NCBI GenBank assembly: GCA_023376005.1
Contig: CM042151.1
Location: 74,255,554-74,319,553 of the forward strand
Length of the DNA stretch: 64,000 nt
DNA from: Doryteuthis pealeii
Lineage: Eukaryota > Mollusca > Cephalopoda > Myopsida > Loliginidae
Direction of reading: 5' to 3'
In this document: in pieces, positions 55,700 through 64,000 of the stretch
Layout of the letters: each line of letters opens with the position of its first letter
Numbering within the stretch: position 1 is the first letter of the stretch
The notes under the pieces: generated by a model
The model's database searches: none
What the model was told of the DNA's origin: nothing
What the model saw: the letters and a program-made list of their open reading frames with translations, nothing else
Made by a program: the position numbers and the translations under genes

Positions 55700-56755
55700 G
55701 TGTGCTTTCAAACTTGATAGTCACTGGAAATGTGGATTAACAAATTTTACAAGAAGATACTTCCACTTCCGATCAGGTTCCCATGTCTGTTTTCCATTCT
55801 GATCCCTGTGAAAATGCTAATCTGCACAGAGGCGAAAAGTTGGGTCATACAAGAGTCTATTTTCCACTTGTTTGAAATGTGAATTTAAGGAAAATGTTCA
55901 TATACTGAATTCCAAACTCTGTTAATATGCAGATCTACACATTAACAAGAATATTCTTTTTTTCCCCTTAAGCATGTGTTTGAATATATCTTTTTATATA
56001 TCCAGACTATATGAAAATGCGGGTCTGCAAATTGTGGACATTTTTTTTAAAATTTTTTTGCTTATCTTTACAATGGAGAAAAGTCAGGTTATACTGCAGT
56101 CTCTTTTTGCAATTGTTCTTTGAATCAAAGTGAAAACACTCATGTAATAAATTTCAAGAAAAAGAATTGTCCTGTGAACTCCCAATGTGTACATCACACA
56201 CATCAGAAGAATACATTTGTTCTTTGTTAGGTGTTTAAATGTGTTATTTTACATTTGAAAACCATTCTTCCCCAAGGCCGTTGATATCTGTGAATGTATA
56301 AGAATTAATGTATTATTTAAAAAAAAAAAACAGAAACAAGAAGATTCAAGAATGTTATTCAACAATTCATTTAATATCAATATAGTATTTTTCTTGTTAT
56401 TCAACAATTCAACAAATAATGAAGTAAATTTAATGGAATTTAATATAAATGCAGTATTTTTTTTCTAATTCTGACAAAGATTTATCAGAATTAAAAGGAC
56501 ATTCCATTAAAAAAAATATAAGAAATTTTTTCTGCTCTAATATTTAGCAAACAAAACAAGTGTACTTGTGCAAACATTTTGCCATCTTACACTGAATGAA
56601 ACATCAGAAAAATAACCCCAAAAACAAGAGATTCAAGAATAATATTGTAATCAGTTCACATTTCAATTAATTGCATAACAGGTACATGCTAAGTCATAAT
56701 TAAAATGGATATATATTGCTGTTCAATAAGTAATTAAATACATTTAATGAAATTC
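55700..56755 (-). pseudogene. ZNF5 5' flank with a killed first finger and older remnants
   Basis: Directly upstream, 55700-55800 encodes the finger that starts the other genes, but as K-T-D-M-G-T-stop, then V-S-S-C-K-I-C-stop, with one extra base before the helix. Farther up, finger remnants like those of ZNF1-4 appear (TTTTCCCCTTAAGCATGTGT and on). Homologous to the other 5' flanks. Confidence 0.7.
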
Positions 56756-57009
56756 AATATATATATAGATAGATAGATGCTGATAGTTACACATCCTGCA
56801 TCCTTGATGCACAAAAATTCAAATGATATAGTAAAATTGAATCAATGCATCCCAGTTTGTTTTTTTTCCTTTTTTTTTCCTCACCATTTCAGGCTAACTG
56901 TAAATACATTCCAATAGTTTCTTAGAATCAAATTACACAGGAGAGGTTATAAGTTAGGAGTTAGATAACTTTAGTTGTTTCCCCAGATCATAAATTAAAA
57001 CCATACAAT
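56756..57009. repeat. Flank shared (inverted) with the ZNF2 side
   Basis: (AT)n(GATA)n at 56756-56778, then a segment matching the inverse of 12690-12940 (ACATCCTGCATCCTTGATGC, ATTTCAGGCTAACTGTAAAT). It supports a common duplication unit for ZNF2 and ZNF5. Confidence 0.8.
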
Positions 57010-58446
57010 TAATTAAAAAACTTTAAAGCAAATATGTGCATCCCAGGACTCACTACATCAAAAAGCTAACAACATCACTGCTCATAGAATCTATTCCAAG
57101 TAAATCACACCCAGTCTCTCAACCCAGAAACAATGGGGGCTGGGGCAAACCATCAAATTCTGGAATGAGTTTCAAATCAAATCCCACCATTTTATTCTTG
57201 CTACAGAACACAAGATGGAATCTGGAGAGACAACGACTATCTGGAGAAGAACCTTGTCAGAACAAAGAACAGAACTCTGACAGAAGAATATTAGAAACCC
57301 GGCAATACAACAAAACTAAATGCTACAAATCAGGTTAAATTGGGGACTTTATTTTCTTAATCTTATGAGATATAGATCCTATGAAAGAAAAGAGATCTCA
57401 CATTAAAAGAGGTAAAAAGCAGATGACACCCCACACAGACTATTAATGACACAGACTATGCAGATGATCTGGTACATCTTGCAAATATACCTGAACAGGC
57501 TGAATCACTGATACATAGCTTGGAAAACGCAGCATGGAACAGCCTCTATATGAATTCCGATAAAACTGAGTACTGTAAGTAGCTGAAGCCCATAGATCAA
57601 TTCATGTACTTAGGTAGTAATATCACATCCACAGAAAACAATATTAATACACACATACAGAAGTCATGAACAGATTATCAGTCATATGGTAATCCAATCT
57701 TTCTGACAAGTTAAAGCAACAATTCTTCCCAGCCATACAACATCAGTGCTACACAAAAAAAAACAAAAAAAAACAGAAATTGCCACAAGAATGAAAGAAA
57801 TTGCAAAAAAATGACAGATCTATTTGAAATACTTTATGTAGCAAAAAAAAAAAAAAATAAGTTTAATAATATATTCACTAACAAAACACAGAGAGAATAA
57901 GTGAGATGGTAGCTTCACAAGAATTGGGGGAGATATGGGGCTTCAAAGATGCCCCAAAATGCCATTTTTCAGCCATTATATGTCTACGTATCTTGGTGAA
58001 ATTTTAAGTTAATGATTTTATTGTTTTTTCTCATGCATTGTAATGCCTTGAATTTACTGATGGTCAAAAAAGTGCTCAATTTGGAGTTTTAGGTGACATT
58101 TAAGGCCTGATAAACCCTCTGAGAGTGGGCAATAATGGCCAATTTCATGCAAAAATAAAGTGGCAAACTAATATGATTTTCTGATAGAGTTCGATGAAGA
58201 CTATCACATAGTAAAAGATTGAGTTCTGTTGAGAATTGGGGGAGATATGGGGCTTCAAAGATGCCCCCAAAATGCCATTTTTCAGCCATTATAAGTCTAC
58301 GTATCTTGGTGATCTTAAACAAATTATGGAAACAACACCCTACAAGAAAGCAGCTGTATGGTTACTCACCTCCTAAAACAAAAACCATCCAAGTGAGATG
58401 AACAAGATATGCTGGACACTGTTGGAGAAGCATGGAGAAACTTATA
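57010..58446 (+). mobile_element. LINE-A copy 4, interrupted
   Basis: Plus strand, head-to-head with ZNF5. 57455-57490 reads D-Y-A-D-D-L-V-H-L-A-N (YADD kept), then AEHLIHSL-like sequence, and 57590-57720 the following domain. An A-rich insertion (57755-57880) and a 390-bp element (57921-58316) break it. It resumes with KLWKQHPTRKQLYGYSPP and ends at the SINE target; 58750-58773 continues it after the SINE. Confidence 0.8.
57921..58316. mobile_element. Insertion with 84-bp terminal direct repeats (TRIM-like?)
   Basis: GAATTGGGGGAGATATGGGG starts at 57921 and again at 58233; each copy runs about 84 bp to GTATCTTGGTGA. A 228-bp core lies between. The unit sits inside LINE-A where other copies are continuous (replacing a GCTGCATG stretch). 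Terminal direct repeats suggest a miniature LTR-like element, but no primer-binding site is seen and a plain tandem duplication is possible. Confidence 0.55.
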
Positions 58447-58733
58447 TATATTTACCAACCCCTCCGCACGAGCAGGATGTGACACAAGGTCAATTTCTTA
58501 AGCGGAGTTTAACAGGTTTGAATTCAGAGTTTTCCTTCTCCTAGACTGATTACCTAGCCAGGGTTAAAGAGCCCAGTCTGCCCTGCTATTTGCCCATAAC
58601 TGGAGGGAGTATTGGATTCATACCTTTCCCAAGGGTATTAGCGCAATGTGAAATTCAAACAGCTTCGTCCAGGAATTGAACTCGGGTCGACGAGTCCATT
58701 TCCCACGACTCTAACCATTAGACCACGCGCCTC
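58447..58733 (-). mobile_element. SINE-B, complete, with 16-bp target duplication
   Basis: A tRNA-derived SINE on the minus strand. The head reads GGAGGCGCGTGGTCTAATGG (A box TGGTCTAATGGTT) and the B box region CCCGAGTTCAATTCCTGG; the body ends in GTGTCACATCCTGCTCG and a short AT-rich tail. CATGGAGAAACTTATA is duplicated exactly at 58431-58446 and 58734-58749. The target is LINE-A copy 4. Two truncated relatives lie at 4771 and 26920. Confidence 0.93.
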
Positions 58734-58773
58734 CATGGAGAAACTTATAAATGACATTCTCCAGTGGAAGTAA

Positions 58774-58807
58774 GAGGGGCGGTATTTGTTAGGAATTTTT
58801 TTCCGCG
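58774..58807. other. Junction before the satellite
   Basis: A short unmatched piece (GGGGCGGTATTTGTTAGGAA) between the LINE-A break and the first satellite unit. Confidence 0.5.
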
Positions 58808-61235
58808 TAGTCTTTGAAATAGTTGAACATGATGGTTCACCAATGGTGATAGTCTCGGGCAGCTGTGGATGAAGTGGGGTCTATGTCTAAGTATTTTGGT
58901 CTCGTAGTCTTTGAAATAGTTGAACATGATGGTTCACCAATGGTGATAGTCTCTGGCAGCTGTGGATGAAGAAGGGTCTATGTCTAAGTATTTTGGTCTC
59001 GTAGTCTTTGAAATAGTTGAACATGATGGTTCACCAATGGTGATAGTCTCTGGCAGCTGTGGATGAAGAGGGGTCTATGTCTAAGTATTTTGGTCTCGTA
59101 GTCTTTGAAATAGTTGAACATGATGGTTCACCAATGGTGATAGTCTCTGGCAGCTGTGGATGAAGAGGGGTCTATGTCTAAGTATTTTGGTCTCGTAGTC
59201 TTTGAAATAGTTGAACATGATGGTTCACCAATGGTGATAGTCTCTGGCAGCTGTGGATGAAGAGGGGTCTATGTCTAAGTATTTTGGTCCCGTTGTCTTT
59301 GAAATAGTTGAACATGATGGTTCACCAATGGTGATAGTCTCTGGCAGCTGTGGATGAAGAGGGGTCTATGTCTAAGTATTTTGGTCTCATAGTCTTTGAA
59401 ATAGTTGAACATGATGGTTCACCAATGGTGATAGTCTCGGGCAGCTGTGGATGAAGTGGGGTCTATGTCTAAGTATTTTGGTCCCGTTGTCTTTGAAATA
59501 GTTGAACATGATGGTTCACCAATGGTGATAGTCTCTGGCAGCTGTGGATGAAGAGGGGTCTATGTCTAAGTATTTTGGTCTCGTAGTCTTTGAAATAGTT
59601 GAACATGATGGTTCACCAATGGTGATAGTCTCTGGCAGCTGTGGATGAAGAGGGGTCTATGTCTAAGTATTTTGGTCTCATAGTCTTTGAAATAGTTGAA
59701 CATGATGGTTCACCAATGGTGATAGTCTCTGGCAGCTGTGGATGAAGAGGGGTCTATGTCTAAGTATTTTGGTCTCATAGTCTTTGAAATAGTTGAACAT
59801 GATGGTTCACCAATGGTGATAGTCTCTGGCAGCTGTGGATGAAGAGGGGTCTATGTCTAAGTATTTTGCTCTCGTAGTCTTTGAAATAGTTGAACATGAT
59901 GGTTCACCAATGGTGATAGTCTCTGGCAGCTGTGGATGAAGAGGGGTCTATGTCTAAGTATTTTGCTCTCGTAGTCTTTGAAATAGTTGAACATGATGGT
60001 TCACCAATGGTGATAGTCTCTGGCAGCTGTGGATGAAGAGGGGTCTATGTCTAAGTATTTTGGTCTTGTAGTCTTTGAAATAGTTGAACATGATGGTTCA
60101 CCAATGGTGATAGTCTCTGGCAGCTGTGGATGAAGAGGGGTCTATGTCTAAGTATTTTGGTCTTGTAGTCTTTGAAATAGTTGAACATGATGGTTCACCA
60201 ATGGTGATAGTCTCTGGCAGCTGTGGATGAAGAGGGGTCTATGTCTAAGTATTTTGGTCTTGTAGTCTTTGAAATAGTTGAACATGATGGTTCACCAATG
60301 GTGATAGTCTCTGGCAGCTGTGGATGAAGAGGGGTCTATGTCTAAGTATTTTGCTCTCGTAGTCTTTGAAATAGTTGAACATGATGGTTCACCAATGGTG
60401 ATAGTCTCTGGCAGCTGTGGATGAAGAGGGGTCTATGTCTAAGTATTTTGCTCTCGTAGTCTTTGAAATAGTTGAACATGATGGTTCACCAATGGTGATA
60501 GTCTCTGGCAGCTGTGGATGAAGAGGGGTCTATGTCTAAGTATTTTGGTCTTGTAGTCTTTGAAATAGTTGAACATGATGGTTCACCAATGGTGATAGTC
60601 TCTGGCAGCTGTGGATGAAGAGGGGTCTATGTCTAAGTATTTTGCTCTCGTAGTCTTTGAAATAGTTGAACATGATGGTTCACCAATGGTGATAGTCTCT
60701 GGCAGCTGTGGATGAAGAGGGGTCTATGTCTAAGTATTTTGGTCTTGTAGTCTTTGAAATAGTTGAACATGATGGTTCACCAATGGTGATAGTCTCTGGC
60801 AGCTGTGGATGAAGAGGGGTCTATGTCTAAGTATTTTGCTCTCGTAGTCTTTGAAATAGTTGAACATGATGGTTCACCAATGGTGATAGTCTCTGGCAGC
60901 TGTGGATGAAGAGGGGTCTATGTCTAAGTATTTTGGTCTCGTAGTCTTTGAAATAGTTGAACATGATGGTTCACCAATGGTGATAGTCTCTGGCAGCTGT
61001 GGATGAAGAGGGGTCTATGTCTAAGTATTTTGGTCTTGTAGTCTTTGAAATAGTTGAACATGATGGTTCACCAATGGTGATAGTCTCTGGCAGCTGTGGA
61101 TGAAGAGGGGTCTATGTCTAAGTATTTTGGTCTCATAGTCTTTGAAATAGTTGAACATGATGGTTCACCAATGGTGATAGTATCTGGCAGCTGTGGATGA
61201 AGAGGGGTCTACGTCTAAGCATTTTGGCTTCAACA
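58808..61235 (+). repeat. Satellite array: 25 units of exactly 97 bp
   Basis: The landmark TCTTTGAAATAGTTGAACAT occurs from 58811 to 61139, 24 intervals of exactly 97 bp (2328/97). Units are nearly identical, and variation is concentrated in about 10 bases before the landmark (GGTCTCGTAG, GCTCTCGTAG, GGTCTTGTAG, GGTCTCATAG, GGTCCCGTTG). Two units (1 and 7) share CGGGCAGC and GAAGTGGGG variants. Ninety-seven is not a multiple of three, so it is not a coding repeat. It lies between two LINE-A fragments. Confidence 0.97.
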
Positions 61236-61295
61236 CCGTTTCCATGCTTGTTTCTATTTAATGTCTATTGCTCGTAAAATGGGAGTGTAGGATAC

Positions 61296-62170
61296 TACAA
61301 TGAACAAGATATGATGGACACTGTTGGAGAAGCAAGGATGAACTCATAAATGACATTCTCCAGTGAAAGTCAGTACATGAGAATGCCAGTGCAGGCTGCT
61401 TAGCAAAGAACTACATTAACAAAATCTGCTTGGATACTGGATGCTGTGCAGAGGACCTGCCAGGGGTGATAAATGATAGGGATGGTTGGTGAGAGATTGT
61501 CATGGATATCCATGCTGATAGCATGACATGATGATGATTTTCTTGATCTTTTGAAAAAAATTTCTTATCATTTGGCATACGACTCAACAGAATTTCAATA
61601 GGTATACTTAACACTATATAACTGTAAATTATTTGTATTAAGACTAGTTACTTGAAGCTATAATTGTTTCCTGGGGATTGTTATTGTCATTAGTTGCTTA
61701 AAACCATAAAACTGAGGGCAAATGAATTATCAATAGCGATATTTACCATATAAATAGAAACCATATTGTGAGTAAATTATTAGTATCAGATACGAATACT
61801 TGATATCGTACAACTGTGTGAAAATTATTTGTATCAGATAGGATACCATATAATGATGTTCAAAAAACCTAAGTAATAACTACACAAAAATGTCAATATA
61901 AATCTAAAATGAATGTGATTCCCTAACTTCTATGCATAAAATACCCTCTACAGGTTGACGTGCCGTTAAAAGTAGAGTTTGGCAATAAATACTGTCTAAT
62001 AATATCAGATAATTGATATGGTACAATCTTTAGTACTAATAATAGTACTGTCTAATAATATCGGATAATTGATATAGAAACATTAAAAAGTGAAAGTAAA
62101 TCTAAATTTGGGGATCAATTTACAATCAACATATGGTGGCAAATAGGGTCTTAACTTAGTGAACAATACA
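61296..62170 (+). mobile_element. LINE-A copy 5, 3' end
   Basis: Starts within the C-terminal domain (ACAAGATATGATGGACACTG, GAGAAGCAAGGATGAACTCA), ends the body in CATGATGATG at about 61528, then UTR to 61600. After an unrelated AT-rich stretch with a direct repeat (ACTGTCTAATAATATC at 61989 and 62047) UTR sequence resumes at 62080-62165. Confidence 0.75.
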
Positions 62171-62477
62171 AGCATGGTACTATAACCCGTCGGTCGCTAC
62201 TGAGCTAAAGGGCTCACAGAATTTCCAAAATCGGATTTTCTGCATCAACCATGGATTGCAGGGTCTCTATATTTGCTGAAAGTCTAGCCGAATGACCACA
62301 TTGTGTCAGATCTCAAACGACTAGAAATCTCCTATAGAAACTGATTTCCAAGGTTAACGGCAGCCTAGTGGTCAAATAAAAAACGACTCTTTTTCTTTTT
62401 TTAAAACTCAACAACATTTACATTCAAACAAAAGAATACAAACTATTATTTCTCAAGTCTGTGGGAGCGATGGACCT
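62171..62477. other. Intergenic; tRNA-like SINE head fragment
   Basis: The minus strand at 62180-62212 reads CCTTTAGCTCAGTAGCGACC, an A-box-like tRNA head, then GACGGGTTATAG. No B box follows clearly. No gene. Confidence 0.4.
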
Positions 62478-62786
62478 CTAATTAATAACTTTTGGTCTTC
62501 TGCAAGGTATTGTGCAAAACAGTTCGTAAAGTTGACTAAGTTTTTCAATGGTCTTAGCTGAAGTCAGTTTCTGTCGGCTCTCAGTATCAGCGTTAATCTT
62601 CTCTACTAGCGCAGTCAGCTAATCTCCAAGCATGCTTGGCTTCATCTCATCTTCACCTAGTTCTCTTAGCTTGGTCTTGTCTGCCCGTTTTGGCCTCATC
62701 TGATTTTTCATGAAAAACGTCTCAATCAACTGGACATTCTGATTTCCGGAGATATCAGAAATTTTCTCTGGACTTCCCACTTTATC
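62478..62786 (-). pseudogene. 103-codon protein remnant with one in-frame stop, unidentified
   Basis: A continuous minus-strand frame reads DKVGSPEKISDISGNQNVQL, then IETFFMKNQMRPKRADKTKL, RELGEDEMKPSMLGD, a TAG, and LTALVEKINADTESRQKLTS, AKTIEKLSQLYELFCTIPCR, ending IN-stop. The composition is that of a real, charged, helical protein and only one stop breaks it. I do not recognise the family. The surrounding DNA (62790-63200) is less AT-rich than usual and may be part of the same insertion. Confidence 0.5.
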
Positions 62787-63239
62787 AAGGGTACCGCCCT
62801 CTCCTCAATTCTAACTACCAATAGAATTCACTTCCGCCAAATTGACAGGGGCTCAGTTTTTCCGGTGTTTCCCAACAAAATGTGTGGTCTTAAATACATT
62901 TGGTTTTGTTTTTAATTCATTTCTTCCGGTCATCTATAAAACAAAGAAGTTATCTTTTTCTTAAGTGGAAAAAGGAAAATAATAAAAAAAATTTCCTCAA
63001 GGGCCCAAGATAATCATGGTCAACCGACTTCCGGATTATCTTTTTTTCTGTGTGACTCTGCACCATCCTGTCTGGTCACATCAAAAGGCTGTCTCAATCG
63101 CAGCCGATTCAAAGGGACTTGCTTCTGGGAGGTCTTCTGATTGTGTGGCCTTATCATTGCTACCATCTGTTTTGACCCTACTCCGACTCCAGCTTTAAAT
63201 TTCCATTTTTTTTGTTTTTTTCTCTCTTTCTTTTTTCTA
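62787..63239. other. Intergenic, relatively GC-rich, no gene assigned
   Basis: May belong with the remnant at 62478-62786. Frames on both strands are short and lack recognisable domains. Confidence 0.4.
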
Positions 63240-63686
63240 ATTTCAAATGAAGAAATCAGGTCACAGTACAACATGCCATTTTCCAGGAGTTTAAAATTCA
63301 CTATTAAAAACCATTAAAAAAGGTAAAAAGCAGGCAATACCCCATACAGACTATTATGGATGCACACTATTAGTCTCATAAATAAGAAGGTGGGACCTTA
63401 ACTTAGTGACTAGATTTCTTAACAACATTCTATTTTGTCCCTGATATTTATTTAGCTACATGCATACAATCATGGTACAACATACCATCTTTCAGGTGTA
63501 TAAAATTTACTATTAGTCTGGTAGATCAGATGGACTGGGAAAAAATTGTTACCAAGCTAAAGTTGGTATTTTTTGAAAGCTAAGGAAATCCTCTTTTAAA
63601 ATTTGAAAACTCCTCTTTTTGACCCCAGGGGAAAATCTTTTAGAGGGGAAAGTATGCAAACCAGATTTAAAATGAGGAATGTAGAG

Positions 63687-63717
<31 letters not shown>

Positions 63718-64000
63718 TTAAAAATACAGCTATGAAACAGTACATTATATAAGCAAAGTCCAATTGAATAAGAGAAAATACTTTTTGTATCAATTCAAAG
63801 AAAAATATTGTTTATAAAAATTTTAAAAATTTAAAAAAACTATCAAAAAGAAAACACAATACAAAAATTACTTTTTTAAATTTTAAGAAAATAACTTTTT
63901 TCAGATCTTGTAAGGAAATGTTTTTTTTTTTTTTATTCAAACAACAGTTTTACAGTTCTTCCTGTCTCTTTTGTGAAAATTTAGTGACTAGATTTGTAAA
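63240..64000 (+). mobile_element. LINE-A 3' UTR repeats
   Basis: Holds the UTR in the same order as 45640-46540 (TTCTATTTTGTCCCTGATAT, ACAATCATGGTACAACATAC, GGGGAAAATCTTTTAGAGGG), with a short piece of LINE-A body at 63320-63365 and (TA)n at 63686-63714. It includes the empty target (63418-63425) of TAGG element B. It runs off the window. Confidence 0.75.

Noticed and set aside
58745..58927. Minus-strand frame in the first satellite units
   Set aside because: The unit is 97 bp, so any frame breaks within three units; it is not a coding repeat.

Overview
This window is animal (metazoan) genomic DNA. It is strongly AT-rich, full of microsatellites, and dominated by decayed transposable elements. 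No operon, bacterial gene, rRNA, free-standing tRNA gene or CRISPR array is visible. The only convincing protein-coding genes are five intronless-looking arrays of C2H2 zinc fingers. That pattern, with tRNA-derived SINEs and two classes of LINE, suggests a lophotrochozoan and most plausibly a mollusc such as a cephalopod. The taxon is an inference from style and not proven by any single gene.

The five zinc-finger genes (called ZNF1 to ZNF5 here) lie at 1802-2593 (+), 14297-15241 (+), 29938-31152 (+), 40908-42269 (-) and 54170-55699 (-). They have 9, 11, 14, 16 and 18 fingers. All use nearly the same finger backbone ([11 protein letters not shown], then L-x2-H-M-R-T-H, linker T-G-E-K-P), and most variation is in the DNA-contacting helix positions. 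All five share a homologous 5' flank with decayed fingers in it. Four of the five have, farther upstream, the 3' half of the same non-LTR retrotransposon (LINE-A) on the opposite strand, so the duplicating unit seems to have been LINE-A plus ZNF head-to-head. ZNF2 and ZNF3 share a 3' flank. ZNF4 and ZNF5 both end directly against the same piece of a second retrotransposon (LINE-B).

The rest, region by region: 0-8 kb holds a LINE-A end, ZNF1, a small TIR element, LINE-B 3' ends and the first full copy of a roughly 1.4-2 kb DNA-transposon-like family (ends TAGGTACC, called the TAGG family). 8-13 kb holds a second TAGG copy inserted into LINE-A with an 8-bp target duplication. 13-17 kb holds ZNF2 and its duplicated flank. 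17-23 kb holds a 105-bp tandem array and a large tandem duplication carrying SINEs. 23-29 kb holds more TAGG copies and a SINE. 29-32 kb holds ZNF3 and its flank. 32-41 kb holds LINE, SINE and Ty1/copia fragments. 41-46 kb holds ZNF4 and LINE-A. 46-54 kb holds another TAGG copy, a mariner terminus and gene remnants. 54-58 kb holds ZNF5 and LINE-A. 58.8-61.2 kb is a perfectly phased 25-copy, 97-bp satellite. The window ends in LINE-A 3' repeats.

The biology best supported is a young, tandemly and segmentally duplicating zinc-finger cluster embedded in the transposons that travel with it. It resembles the architecture of vertebrate KRAB-ZNF clusters, but no effector domain is encoded here. Any role in transposon control is inference.
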